The position numbers and the translations under genes are program-made. Shown piece by piece: positions 20,981 to 34,700 of a stretch of 64,000 nt of DNA. This stretch comes from Acanthaster planci (Eukaryota > Echinodermata > Asteroidea > Valvatida > Acanthasteridae): NCBI RefSeq assembly GCF_001949145.1, contig NW_019091613.1:133628-197627 (forward strand), in the 5' to 3' direction. The notes below the pieces were generated by a model, which saw only the letters and a program-made list of their open reading frames with translations, was not told the origin of the DNA and ran no database searches. Position 1 is the stretch's first letter, and each line of letters opens with the position of its first letter.

Positions 20981-23900
20981 CTGCTGCGCTTCATTTGCGG
21001 ATGTTCTTGTCCTTAGCAGTCAGTGAGGGATAAGGATTAATTTGGGCACACCTGGAACAGGTGTCCACCCGCACTGTTTGTGTTTTCTGTCGATGTTCAT
21101 AATAGATTGTTTCTAGTTTAACCTGCAGATAGCAGTTATGATTTTATCTGACAATGCAAGGAGATGGAAGAAGAGCGAGCTTCATATTTTCGTGTTGTAA
21201 TGTCTTGTTGGAAGCTGGGGAGAAGTTTCCGTGGAACCGGTAGCCATAAGGCCATGTCTCAGAATCAACCGGTTCAGCCAGGAGTATAACGTACTCAAGT
21301 CATGTAGACCTTTTGCCGGTGATGTCACGATCGTACTGGACTGCGATGTGTTGTGATGGTAATGAGTGCAGCGTGTTGTGATGGTAATGTGATGCATCTT
21401 GTTGTGATGGTAATCTACTTATTCAAAATAAACTAGACAAGTATGCAGCGTTCGCACGTGCGCTTGCACGTCGTTGAAGCTGCCCGTAGGAATATATGCA
21501 ATCACCGTGGCTAAAGGCGATCTTCACGTGGTGGTATTGTTTACATTTAGTCACGTGGGTGAAAAAGGTCTATAGGAAGTGGTTGCCGGCAGCTCAGCAG
21601 CTTCTATCGTTGTACGTGTTACGTCTAGCCACAGCCTCGTTGTTGGAAGCATTCTTTCAATCGGATATTGGGTCCGTTTGGTTAGCTTCGATTTCTCTCT
21701 CTGTACACGGGATTATTCCACTCGTGGAAGCCACTAAGGAGAGTAACTTTCACATCTTATGTACATTGTAAGGTATTTTTAGGTATGCCACTTTAGATTG
21801 ATATTTTTCAGTTTCTGTAATCCTAATGATTTTATTGTTTGTCTTCAAATCGTGTCAAAGTTATTTTTTGAAACGTTTTTGTTTCTCTAAACAAGACAAT
21901 GGGCTCATGTGCATGTGTAGTATTTCTTAATTTGGCTTTCTCCCTTTTATCATTAGGCCTACATTCAGTATTCTCGGGCGTACTTTCCACTGAGACATAA
22001 CTCTCCTTGTGTTTGATTTTATGGTCTTCATAGTCTCCCGTGGTATATATTTATAGTTTATTCGGCACGCAGAGATTTTAGGCTTTAATTGTAGTCAAAC
22101 GAATATTTCCCAATGAAAGTTCAAAGCCTTCTTTATTTTGCACGCCTGAGAGCGAATTCACACACTTGGTACTTTTCTCTGCGAATTCAAACGAGCATTA
22201 ATATAATTTGCTGATGCTTTTATTAAATCAGTACCTTTTGTTTCTACAGAAACGACATTTAAAGCAAATTTAATAAAATGGGAATTTCCTAAACCTCCTT
22301 ACAGAAGCTGAAAATCACATTTGATGAAACACTCAACGTGAAATGGAATAATTTTGAATATCAAATTGAATATCAAATGGAACGGCGAAAGTTTAAAATC
22401 GCCTGGGAAGACGTTTAATAATCCCGCCATCAGTATGTATGCAGGGATCTCACTGAGACCAACGAAGTACAGTCAACTACGATGCACTATCCAACTTGAC
22501 AACATGAAAAATAAAATTTAAATTGAAAAATGAAACCTAAAAATAAAGGGAAAGCCCCATGAGGCTGGTGTCATCGATCGATTTACTCCGTATCATTGGT
22601 GTCTAATCTCCTTCAGCAGTCCAGTTGTCATACAACAGCCGGGACAATTAGTGAGTGACAAAGTGAAGACTTAATTTAATTGCAAGCTTCCAGATGCTCA
22701 GTGGCACAATCAGCTACATTTTAGCGCTGCATCCTAGAGATTAGGACCATATGAAAAGAACACCAACGGAGCTCTAGACAACCTCTGCCGAGCCCTCGGA
22801 ATCCTTGTGTCTGAATTCAAGTAAGGAGTGTTCTGTTTTTATTAATGTAGCTTGTCCCAGTTTGGCCCATGCTATTAATATGTTCCTTTCAAAATGCTAC
22901 ATTAGAGTAGTTAATAATTCTGGCCATTCTCCTTCTTCGAACTCTTGGTGGTGAATTGATTAAAAATGTCGAGGTCGCTAAAAAATAATGTACAACATGG
23001 TAAACGATTAAGTTTTGACATGAACAGATCGAAATTGGCAAGTATTAGTGTTATGGGATTGCAAAATTTCGATTGCACTAATAATGCATCTGAAATTGAT
23101 CAAAGGTGCCGTCGGAAGAGAAACGAACAAAATTGTGATGTTTCTGAGAATTATGATAGGGGTTCATCAGAGGTGAGGAGTTCGCATCAACGTAACTTGG
23201 CCTTGCGCATGCAGGTTTGCACAAAGGCACGTGATCAATATTCGACTGACTAGTCTACATGCACGTGGGCAATGATGTAATCAACGTTTCCGAAACCCGC
23301 TGGTCTTCCGTGCAAAATTCAAGAAGTCGAGGGTATGTCAACAGAAACGACGAGAAAAAAATGAAGAAAAAAAAATATCGCCTCTTTGAGTTTCACGGAA
23401 TTAAACCGCGTCCCCCCCCCCACTATTTTTTCCCGCTGTAAAAGTGAACAAAAAGGTTTTACAAATGCTTTGAGCTGTGAGATGAGCTCGATCTATTGTC
23501 CAGCGTTGAATAAAGCTATGTACATTTGAATGTGCTTTATTCCCGGCCTAAACTGTTAATTGTGGAACTCTCTGGCTGGATGCGCAACCATTTTTTTTTT
23601 CGTTCACAAGCACGGTGCGTGCTTATCAAGTCACACACTGTGTACAGAGACATGCAGTCAGCACCATCAGTGAATCGTAGGACATACACACTATCGTTAC
23701 TACCTGGCAAGTCCAAAGGATTTACATGTATAAGTCTGCGGTGGAAATATACATAACTCAAGTTATCAAATGATGCCAATATGACTGAGCGGCTAATGTG
23801 GGAACCACGGTTCACTGCCTCGTCAAAGACCTCCTTTAAAGGTTACTCATACCGAAATCCCTCGGTCATCGTAAGGAATTGTTTCGCTTTGAAAATACAC

Positions 23901-26294
23901 GCAGTTGCAATGGAGTTTCATCAGGGAAATAAGGATAGGTAAGTTCCTAAAAGATTTTTCTGTTCTGTAAAGTTAAACAGGAATCATCACGGTTGAAATT
24001 ATTCTTATTTATTTGTAGTTTTATTTAAACGGGGTAGACCCAACAGTTAAGAAACTACTATCCTTGGAGGCCCTGTAATAATGAGAAAAATATAAACAAT
24101 TACATAAAATAAGTGTATAAAATAGAAAAAATATACAATGTTATTATTTTTAAATGTATAAACTGTAAATATAAGAGTAAAAGAATAAAGAGCGGAGTAA
24201 TACGAACTAATATGGTCAACAAAAGTACTCATTATGTAAAGGAAATGTCGAAAAGAACGAAACAGCAAATGTAACTTTATCTATAAAAAAATAAATTAAA
24301 TGACTGCAAGTAATAAGCAGCATTCCAATTTTGACATTAAAACACTTATAAAGACCAAACGAGGGACCCAGGAACTAAAACGACCAAGTATAAAACAAAA
24401 GATAAAGTGCATAAACTGTAAAAATGCAAAGACAATGGATCCTTTGAAAACTAAAAAGACAAGAAACATAAACGTTAAACATGTTCGTTGAAGTAAAACT
24501 GGACCTAGTAATAAGATTAAATAACTAATAAAATAACTAAATTTCTATCAGTAAGTAATAAAATGTATTAACTAAAAGAGATCTTTACATATTGAGTTTA
24601 AATTATCAATAACAGAGGACAAGTTAAAACTGAGGTTAAATTTAAATGAACTGGCTAAATGCAAATTTTGAAAAGAAAAACAAAAGAAAAAAATGAACTA
24701 AAAATTATACGTTACAATTAACGTATAGGCCCTAAGTAAAATGAAAAAAGTATGAAAAAATGAAATGAAAGGAGTATGTACAAAATTTACAAAGACATGG
24801 TAGAAAATATAACTGAAATGGAAGGCGTGTTTCGCTGCAAAGGAAAATCTGTAATCGCCACCAAACCTAAAACAAAATAATTAGCGTGGCAAACCGAAAA
24901 ATGCAGAGAGAACATCAACTCGTAGAACGTTTCGAACGATGCACTTAACTGTTAAAAGCGTTTCTCATTGTACTTGATGTTGTAATAATTCAATGTCACA
25001 ACTGCTTTTTCTGTATTTATCAAGTCACTTTTGATCTGTCAATATTTTAAAGAAAACCGTACAATCTTAAACTGTACTATGATTCTTTATGAGAATCGAC
25101 CTGCTGAATAGGATGACGTCATAGGCGTAGTTTAAACATTGTGACGATGCTTTACGTTGTTTTCCTTGCAGAATTTGGAAAATGGAATTAACAGTATAAA
25201 CAATCGCTCTAAAAAGTATCATCATTATAACACTGATTGGAAATGGGAAAAACGGAATTATTTGCATGAACACAAGCAAACAGAGAAGACCAAAAACAAG
25301 AAGCATAACAACACTTGGGATAGCAATAAGCATGTCTGTGGAAGAACCTTGTCAGAACAGTCAATCTTCTTTAGCTGAAAGAGAGACGACCACACCATTG
25401 TTTTTATTCCACCAGCTTTGTTACCTTTGTTTTCATTGAAACGTTGTTGAAGGAAGGTTCAGCTATTATGAAAGAGTATGCCTTTCTCAAAGTGATCTTT
25501 CATAAAGGTGTGTCAAAGTACACAGCCTATGCACTTGTTAGAATCTGCATGATTCAGAAATGCTCCAAACTCCTGTCGACCGATGCTTTCTTTTTTAATT
25601 TTGTTACAAGCCTTTGCTTTCTTTTTTTTCTCCATATAACCATAGCGACGATCTTTTTTCCTGTCCTCTGAACTCTTACCCTAACTTTCACTGTTCTCAT
25701 CATAACGTTCGTGGTCTTGTAAGACAAGTTATGTGAACACCTGTTTCAGCCCAAAAATATACGGGTTGTTATCAAGTAAATGACTTTTCGGTTACCAATC
25801 AGTGTAACCTGCAGGAATATGTGGAAATTTTTTATGAGGTGGGATGTAACACGAGTATAATTCTCGATTCGCGCGCATAGGGACTGCATTTACCACAAGC
25901 GGTATCATTCACCTTGAATCGTATAAAATATACATCCACACGAAGATCCCTTCAGCAGCTCGGGGAGAGCAGTGTTAGGCCCAGAGGGATGGGGTTAATG
26001 ACTCTTGTCTTGTCCGCCGTAAGAAGATCTGGACAGCGATAACTTCGCATGTCGTCCGATATGCATAAAAATATCTTACCGTATTATTCCCTCTCGACCA
26101 TGATGTATTGGAAATAGTTTCTTTCGGGGAGAATAGTCGAAATAAAACACTGCCTCCGCATAAAATATAAACGTTTCCTAGTAGGAGACACGTTGCTCTT
26201 AATGCCAACTTGGGAGTATCGTCTTGCATTTTTTCCCTTTAAGACCAGCACAAAGCGAGCTGATATGATTTCATTCTATGCATTTTGTATATGG
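20981..26294. other. Gene-poor intergenic region, partly A-rich
   Basis: No gene was recognised. It includes a 25-bp tandem repeat at 21347-21414 and a strongly AT-rich, A-biased block at about 24040-24850. Open stretches such as 22966-23253 (95 codons) have no recognisable family and no supporting splice structure. Confidence 0.5.
21347..21414. repeat. Short tandem repeat, about 25-bp unit, three copies
   Basis: The phrase TGTTGTGATGGTAAT recurs at 21349, 21374 and 21400. Confidence 0.85.
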
Positions 26295-26640
26295 ACTATA
26301 TATGCTTACCAATAATATTTCCCGTTCTGAAAGTAAATATTTTGCCTTATAAAATCGATACTCAAAGATGTTCTTCAGTACAATTTAGACTTTGGCTAAT
26401 ACCTTCTTGTGGGGTTCTGGATACGTTATTTTGTGTCTATTAGCATTTGAATAATCCAGTATGCAACACTATATATGCTTACCAATAATATTTCCCGTTC
26501 TGAAAGTAAATATTTTGCCTTATAAAATCGATACTCAAAGATGTTCTTCAGTACAATTTGGACTGTGGCTAAAACTTTCTTGTGGGGTTCTGGATACGTT
26601 ATTTTGTGTCTATTAGCATTTGAATAATCCAGTATGCAAC
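26295..26640. repeat. 173-bp tandem duplication
   Basis: Two adjacent copies (26295-26467 and 26468-26640), each starting ACTATATATGCTTACC and ending CCAGTATGCAAC, differ at only a handful of positions. A partial third start (ACTATA) follows. It is non-coding and looks recent. Confidence 0.95.
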
Positions 26641-27736
26641 ACTATAGACAAAAGTGAACGTTAAAGACGACCCTAACGATGTTTGGGGATACCGCAATTC
26701 AGACCATGCTGTTAATTAATTGGTTTTATGAAAATCCTGAAATCGGTGCGCATTTCGTTCGTTACTTCAAGTGTCTCCTCACCTCGCCTTACATCGGTTA
26801 GCTTGGAAAATCAGGCCTCTAGGTATACTGAACGTCACGATGCGCCGCAGATAATTGCCACGAATCACATCCTGTTAGTGGAATCGCTGCCTGTCCACAC
26901 AGCACGAGTTAATAAGTGTTGAATTCATTGGCCGACAAGGGCCAACGCAGGACGGTCAAGATGCACTCAATACTACAATGTACGGTCAATCGAGCTCTGG
27001 GTGCAGATCTAGCGTCTTCAAAGGGCCATTTTTAAAACCAACGGTGGCTTTTTAAATTCTGCTCTTTGACCAGTAAATTCCAATAAAAGTATTTTGTTGC
27101 GATTCTGTAAAGGAGAAATAAAGACGACATTGTTACGGGTAACATTTACCCATTATTATGTTACAAATTTGTACAATACAGTTGGGTATGAAGTATACCC
27201 ATGTGACAACATTTCCCCTTTTCTGCTCATGAAAATGGGCAAACTGTACCAACCCTCATTTCAACCACATGTTACGTCATCTTTTTACCGAGATATTGGT
27301 TCTATTGTTTACTCAGCACTGTTGCGTTATGAATTTACTCATCGCCGGACGTGTTTTCAAACAGAAATTTGGGACCGTTGCATGCTGACCCATTATTCAA
27401 CTTTGCTTTCTGCAATCTGGATCGCTAAAGAAAGGGTATCAGTCACAGGACCTTGACAGTTGAGGGATGTGAAGAAAGGTTCCTCTGTGAGTTTGAAAGT
27501 CTGAGAAACGAATGTTCAGATACATTACGCTCAGGTACATTAGGGTGAATAATGGCAATGACATTACCACTACAGTGGAGCTCATACCAATGAGTCGTAG
27601 GCAAAAATGTCCTGTTATATTCATTTCCAAAATTTATGGTGAAAAGTTGAACAAAACGTAGTCAGTCAAGCAATGTTACAAACTAAATAGGTTCCCAGTC
27701 CCTACATTGTCCTTGGACGACCTTTGACTACGGATA

Positions 27737-27988
27737 CAGGCGCAGATTCAGATGTCTAAACCCCCCGCTCTGAGACAAAAAAAAAGGTTTAAAGGGCAAA
27801 ATAATGTTTAAAAAAATATAAGGAAGATCGAAAAACAAGAAAGCATCCACCGAGATTCTTGTGCACAAGTTGAGTGTTACTCGTGTATGTCATTTAATGT
27901 TTCACCATCGTTCCCCCTTTTCCACAAAAACGCACAAAAAAAATCCCGGCCTGACACTTTCCCCCAAAATATCCTGGATCCGCCCCTG
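27737..27988. mobile_element. MITE with CAGGGGCGGATCCAG-type ends
   Basis: The left end is CAGGCGCAGATTCAG and the right end, read inversely, is CAGGGGCGGATCCAG: 15-bp terminal inverted repeats with three mismatches. About 250 bp with no coding capacity. The flanks share GGATA on both sides, possibly part of a degraded target duplication. Ends of this type are common on hAT-like MITEs in marine invertebrates; that class assignment is inferred. Confidence 0.65.
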
Positions 27989-30900
27989 GGATATAATTCC
28001 TTAATTCGAATATACATTAATGGGGTAGTTAACTTGTACATGTAGATGTTTCCGAAGTGCAACAAGCACTTGCTTTTCAAATTCAGTATGCATGTTCATA
28101 TACATTATTTAAGCATGTGGTAAGTGGGAGAGTTCTTTTATTGGTGGTATTAGAAGACGCAATCTGAAATACATAACGCCGAAAGACTGTGATTCATGTG
28201 GCACTGACCATGCACCATGAACTTAATTTAAAACTGCACATTCTCGCCCCTAGAGCGCCCTCTGGCTTCAAATCACTCACAGAAGTGGATTTCCCCCATC
28301 TCCTGTTGCTTGCGACGATCCCCGAGGGCCGCGTCCATGCCCAATAATTGGTCTTTATTCTAAAGGTTCTCCTGGCTATTCACACAGTATTTTTTCAGCA
28401 ACGAGAAGTGTATATTGACGAGCCATAGGTCCAGCACGTGTACCTGCGTCTGCGACACCACCATCTATCGATTTCAGGGAAAACTACTCGAGAAATTTTT
28501 CATCAGTTTGAAGGGATGCCTTGATACCCTTCTAACATAGGGTTATTTGCTACACTTATACCCGTTTGGACTTTAATAATAGCGCATTTCGGTAACAGTC
28601 GGGTCCACAGGGGTAGCACCTGGTACGTCCTCTTATTTTTCCATATTCTAAGGGGGATATAGTTTACCCTTATTATTTAATAAACTTTGAAGATAAAAGC
28701 AAAGAAAAAATTGCATCCCGCTGGCATGGTTGGGTTCACCGCCATTTAGAGCGCTTCCCTTTCGTATTAGCCAGCCTTTGTCTCCAATATAAGAACACAC
28801 ACAAACACTAATATTTAATTAAATGAACGTGTTTTATATACATATTTCACATAAATAAATTCACTAGACGTAGTGACAAAGACAAATTAGTAGGTTGGCC
28901 CTACAGATTAATTCAATAAAGGTAATGCTCTGAATTTGGAAAGGAAAACTTCAATTCCAAATTTCTTAAATTGGCTCAAAAGATGACTGGTGGCATTGAT
29001 TAATGACCTAGTGATTGGATTATTGTAGGGAGGGCCACGGGCTCCATTTGAAGCAAGATATGGGAAGGAGAGGACCCCCTGCCTTTGTTTTGGTTATTAT
29101 TTGATCAGAATCTCAGGAATTCTTTACAGACTTCGGGGGGGGTGTTAGATAACCATAGTCTACAGTGGATATAGGTATTGGACAGGTAAGGGAGGGGGTA
29201 CCCCTCCGTCCCATATCTTGCCTGGTATAACGGGCTCGAATCTAAGCTATGAGCATGCGTTGTGACCTTTGGAAAGTTACTTTACCCCTGTTTGCCTCTT
29301 TCCACTCAAGAGAATTGGTTTCCTGCAGGATCATAAATTTTGTCTAAATTTCATCTGAAATCCCTACTATTCCTTCTTTGTTGGCCTTATAGGAAAATAT
29401 AATGGAGACTCTATCAACATTATTAACCGTAATAGTATTTGCAAACTCCCAGTCATTACACATTATCACAACTGGGCTTTTACAGCCACAAAACAACAAA
29501 TTAAAAAAATACAAGCACCTTTGTCGTAATAAACAGGTTAAACGGGTTAAGTATGGACGACACAGCAATCTTTGGAACTGTCATCAAAGCATTAGGACTA
29601 CCTTCAGAAACATTTAGGGATGTAGGCCTATTACATGAATAAAGAAACCACTCTTGGTTTGCCCGACGTTTCACAGCTTTCAGTATAAACCAGCTACATC
29701 CTGTTGGTTTAAGGGACGAAACAAAGTGTTCCTTTTGAAAAACCTGACTTAATGCGTCAGCCACCAAACAATCTTAATCTATCAGCTCAGAGTTTCAAAG
29801 AAGGTGCTTTGGTTACTACGTAGGATTGTGTGATTTTGCAGGTTTTGAACAGTCAAAACCACGGCTACGGTGCAGTTTCACCGCACTGCTCAGGAAATTC
29901 TGCGTTAATCATCTTTTAATTATCCATTACGGACAGAAATCCTGAGCGTGTTCCATATAAACTCAGAAAACATACAGGTTAGAAGTGGACAAATTCATAA
30001 TCCTTGCTGACATGCTTATTGCGCTAACCATTACTCAAGAATTCTGTTTTGTGTATATTAGAAATTCTTTTTACGGTATAAGCATGATAAAAAATTGGAC
30101 CCGAATTTCTCGGTAATGACGTGGTTAGACTAGCACTCCAACATCAAGGGTGTAGACGAAACCTTTAAGCGACTAACCAGCTGTCTGGATTACAAGCTGT
30201 GGCTCGGTATATTACAATCTTCATAGAGGGAAGACAATAAAATGACGCTTCCAATAAAACGTTAATTAAGTAAAACGCGCAGTAGTTTTACCCCATATCG
30301 TTATATGAGTGGTCGGTGCAATTACAATTTTTTTTTCACTTAATAATCGATGACACTGGAACAAATAATTCACTAAATGGTGTTGCCTACCTTTCTAAAG
30401 GGAACTAATATACATCTTGCGAAATCGAAGTTCTAGCCTTCTCTCATGAAAACTAAGTGAATCCTTTGAAATCGCGTCCTTCACTTCAATTGCACTGAAT
30501 CAAATAGTTGTTCTTGGTTCTGTTTCATAATAATTTCATGGTATCAATAAATGTAAATAAGTAAGCACTGTAATCGTTCTAATGACTCCAAGGATGCAAA
30601 AGCACAATGTTGTTTTGCCCGTTTACAATACGCCCCAAGTGTACAAATGTCCTTAGTCGGAATTAACGTTAATGTATACCCGATTTATTTAAAATCTGCT
30701 CCTTCGTTCATTAGGTAATAACCTCTTCACCGACATGTTTTGTGTACTTTTGCACACTCTCTATGTACAATTAGTTTTCAAAAATTACAGTTGTACATTA
30801 AGTGCAGTGTGTATATCTGTATAGTCAAATTGCAGAAATCTGAGCTACCTTAATTCTGCACGTAAACGATGGCACTGGCTTTCAAATAAAAACATGCATC

Positions 30901-31559
30901 ACCAGATGTATTTTTACAATATCAACAAATTCCTGTAGAGCATTTAATAAATAAAGGCAAACCTTCAATTGAATCGGAAGAAAAGTCACGATGGAATCAT
31001 TATCATTACAAAATAAGTAGCACTATGCGCGATTGTTATTGGAACAGTGTCTTGGAACTTCACAAAAATATGAAAGTATTTCACCAATTAAGATATTATT
31101 CGAAAATCTGATGAAGGTACACTACGAATGCCATGGTGCCGCAGTCGCTACAAAATGTGAAGCGATGTGAAACTAGGAACTTTCAACCAGTCTGAGAGTG
31201 CACAAAATGGCCATCTAAATGACAGCACAAGAACAGTTTGCATGTATTATATTTCATGTTAAACATGGCAAAGATCTCAAATCAAATAAACTATTTGCTA
31301 TTTAACACCATAACGCCAGATGGTATTTACAGTGATGAAATAATACTTCTAGAATGGAGTAAAAAAACAAAACAAACAGCACGCACACACACAAAATCAA
31401 CAAACCAAAACTCACGCAAAAATCACACAATTTCCACTCATCTCTAAACTTTTTTCTCATCATTTCTGTCCAATTGGCAATTTTAGTTCCACGAAAATAC
31501 AAACTGATTGGCTGTTTTTATCATAATTGTCTATATAATGATACAAAATGTTCATGGTT
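27989..31559. other. Intergenic DNA beyond the P2X 3' end
   Basis: No gene was recognised. It contains one MITE (29053-29221). The minus-strand AATAAA near 30684 (TTTATT on the plus strand) could end a long P2X 3' untranslated region, but that is uncertain. Confidence 0.4.
29053..29221. mobile_element. MITE family 2, copy A
   Basis: About 170 bp with inverted ends GCAAGATATGGGA and TCCCATATCTTGC. It is homologous, in opposite orientation, to 33425-33604: shared internal words include GGGGTACCCCCTC and GTCCAAT.CCTATA. Confidence 0.8.
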
Positions 31560-31712
31560 TTAGCTGTTTCGATCGTTGTCGGCGCTGGAGTCCAGGTATG
31601 CCGTCGCGTATCGCTTGCCCACGTCCATCGAGTTGCCGTCGTAAGATATGCGACGGAGCGGAAAAATGGCACTGTTCCCGTCGGCTTTGGAAAAGGTTCG
31701 TAGGGCGGGAAC
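31560..31712 (-). CDS. P2X terminal exon, cytoplasmic tail
   Basis: 50 codons plus TAA, after acceptor TCTTCCGTAG, phase 0. It begins VPALRTFSKADGNSAIFPLR and ends DNDRNS. It is assigned because the previous exon has a good donor in the matching phase. The tail has no recognised motif and P2X tails are not conserved, so this exon is less certain than the others. Confidence 0.68.
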   Translation of the reverse strand, partial: VPALRTFSKADGNSAIFPLRRISYDGNSMDVGKRYATAYLDSSADNDRNS

Positions 31713-34700
31713 CTACGGAAGATCCAAATTGACATTTAGTTTAGTTACCATGTAAGGTTTAAGCAGAGGTGCAACCGCGAGAAAATTGGTCGGGGAAAGG
31801 CTTTGAGTCCAGGACTGTACCTCACTACAATTACTCTCCCCGATCAGAAAATGAAGAAGCTGAAAAGAGCATTTCACTATAGATTTTATTTTTTTATTTC
31901 ATATGAAGGAACCCCCTTGGGTATTTCTCCAGAATTAGACCATGGTTTCACCCTTGAAATTTGAGCTCCTTTAAGCTACTCACCGAAGTTTTAGCTCATG
32001 ACTCAAAAGAAGATTATAAAACCAGTTTAGCCTCTTCTTTATCTTAATGTGAATGATCAGTCATTCCAATTCTACTTATGCAAGCGATAACCTAACAAGT
32101 ATTTAAATATCGATGAATAGACCGGATCTCCAGTGACTTCGCCCATTATTATGTAAGTTGACATCCATAATTCATCAATGACCAATAAAGAAAAATTGAA
32201 TTTTGGTATTCAATATGTTCTTCTGTAAAACTCATCGATTAATAGCCATGTATGGTTTGTCACCTCATAGCCATCATCCGTGACCGGGTTGACATTCTGA
32301 TATTTGCATTCTTTGTAGATGTTACGTTTCTTCAGCAGGTACAACACAACGATGTCACACATTACGGTGGCCTAGAGGGGAAGAAATAAGAATAAATAGG
32401 CCTCTATATTGATGACGTCACACTTTTATTATAAAATGAAATAGGGAATAAAACAGAAAAACAAGCACCAATTACAAAAAGTTAAAATGGGGATGTTCCA
32501 CTATAATTCTCAGAATGTGAACGGCTAGATCACTGACTTTGAAACGTCATACCAAATTAATTTAACTGCTGTCCGGAGAACACTGTTCAGCATTTGTTGA
32601 TTAAGCACGTACGTCCGGTACCTTTGGCGTTGGACTGAGGTATATGTCGTCTTGTTCCGCCCGGGACGAAACAAAACGTGGGCTGAACGAATGTTTTCTT
32701 TAATTTGTCGACACCATTCGTCCGTGGAAATGTTTTACTGGGCTGTCAAAACCGTGGAGGTAGGGGAAATATTGTAATTTGGAGAGTCTTTGCATAATGT
32801 AAACGGGCCATCCGAAATGTCAGCACTTCAGTACGGTGGCACAGCACGTTTTCAGCTGTCCAATTTTTCAACATAAATTCTTGGCTATGTCATCCGTGAA
32901 CAGTGCACTTTTCTCTGCAATCCTGAGATAAGGTGTGACAAAGCGCCGCACTAATCACCACAACTTGGTAGAACAGTTTCACAATAATATAATTATGGTT
33001 TTTATTTTAAAAGGTTTCGCTAGCCAACTTACGTTCGTTGAAAACGTGAACAACAGTACCGGTTCAAATAATCTTGAGGATATTTCATCTCAGGAATTTG
33101 TCAATTTGAAGAAGTTTAAAGGCACAACGTTACTTGCTTTCCGTACAGGTACAACGAACCAGTCTATGGATCGATTCCTTAAAATTATTTTAAACCGCTG
33201 GTCGCCGGGTGGCGTGTAAACACACACAATTTTCCTCATTTGGTCCACGGAGGATGTGCACACTCGTTTTAAGAATTCTGTTTCATTTGCGCGGTTGACG
33301 TATTAACGCGTTATGCTTGGTTGGGTCAAAGAGCGCAAGAGGATCCTACAGGCACACGCTGCTACATATCTAATAAGTGGACCCTCCCCACCTACATTAA
33401 TCCGGAAATGCTTTTTTATATACCCAGCAAGAATTGAGACCGAGGGGTACCCCCTCAACATGTCCAATCCCTATACACATTCCAGACTATTGTTACTTAA
33501 CACATCCCCCCAAGATGTCTGAAAGGAATTCCCCAGATTCCTACGAGACAATGACCAACACAAAGCGGGGGGGGGGGTTTCTCTCCGTCTCATACCTTGC
33601 TGCATATGTTTTCTTGAGTAATAAAAATTGAATTGGGGAGCCCACACCATACACAAAAGAACTAAGGAATTAAAGACCTCATTTAATCGGGTAAACCGGT
33701 TTGCTTACGAACTTACGAAAGAGATAAGGATACAAAATCCCATCTAGCAACCCCTTTTGTATTGAAACAATTGGCAAACACCACACATGGCCACATGTGA
33801 CGCCTATAAAGCTATTGACTTTTGTATGTGAACCAGTTGACGTCTAGACACGTGCCACGAGCTGTGCGTCCCTACGTATGTTATGGAAGCTAGGAATTAT
33901 TTGAGGGAAAAAAATGCCTTCAGCATCTTTTTCGGGAAAGAAAGCCCGACATTAACTGGTTATAAGGTGAACCTTCATTTCAAGCCTCTAGTGAAGTTTG
34001 TGGGAATTTTGTCGATGATTTAGAAACACCATTGAACTACACGGTTTAATGGTCCGACTTGAATGACTACGTTTTTAAAGCGTCTTAGGGCCCAGCGTCT
34101 TTTGAGATCTGTCTTGACTTTGGCTGTGTCTGACTTTAATTGGCTGCCACCGATAATAATATACATGCTCTAATAGGAAGTGGTTGCCACCGCAATGTGG
34201 CTTTTCATAGCAGCGCGTGTTGTATCTAAAGCCACACCCAAGTGATTCGGAGCCTGCTGCATGCAGTCATATGTCAGTGGGGACTTTGATGCGAAATAGG
34301 CACTTGTATGATGTGAGGTTTTTAACGATGGAGCATTGTGACACCACTGTTTTATTTTACAAATGAATGAATTGACAACTGAATGAAATTTTTACCAGTT
34401 GGCAAAATATATAAAACTGTAATTAAGTGCACTGCTTGCGCCTTCACTCTGCTCAAATACCGCAAAATATAGTTATGTCTCCAACACAGAGAAATCCTTT
34501 TTTGGTACTCGTTATGCCGCTCATGATTTAGGAAAGCACAGTATAGACTAATTTCAAGTCCCATTGGGTGTGTGTCACTTATTATGTACATGTAGACGAC
34601 TTTCTTGATGATGTGTCTATGTAAATTTTGAAATACAAGCCATGGAGATATCCTGGACATATTGTTACCGAAATATACAATGAGAGCAAAGAACAGCCAT

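Noticed and set aside
27094-27456. 120-codon plus-strand open frame
   Set aside because: It overlaps repeated GTTAC/GGGTA/TACCC words and shows no domain; most likely a chance frame.
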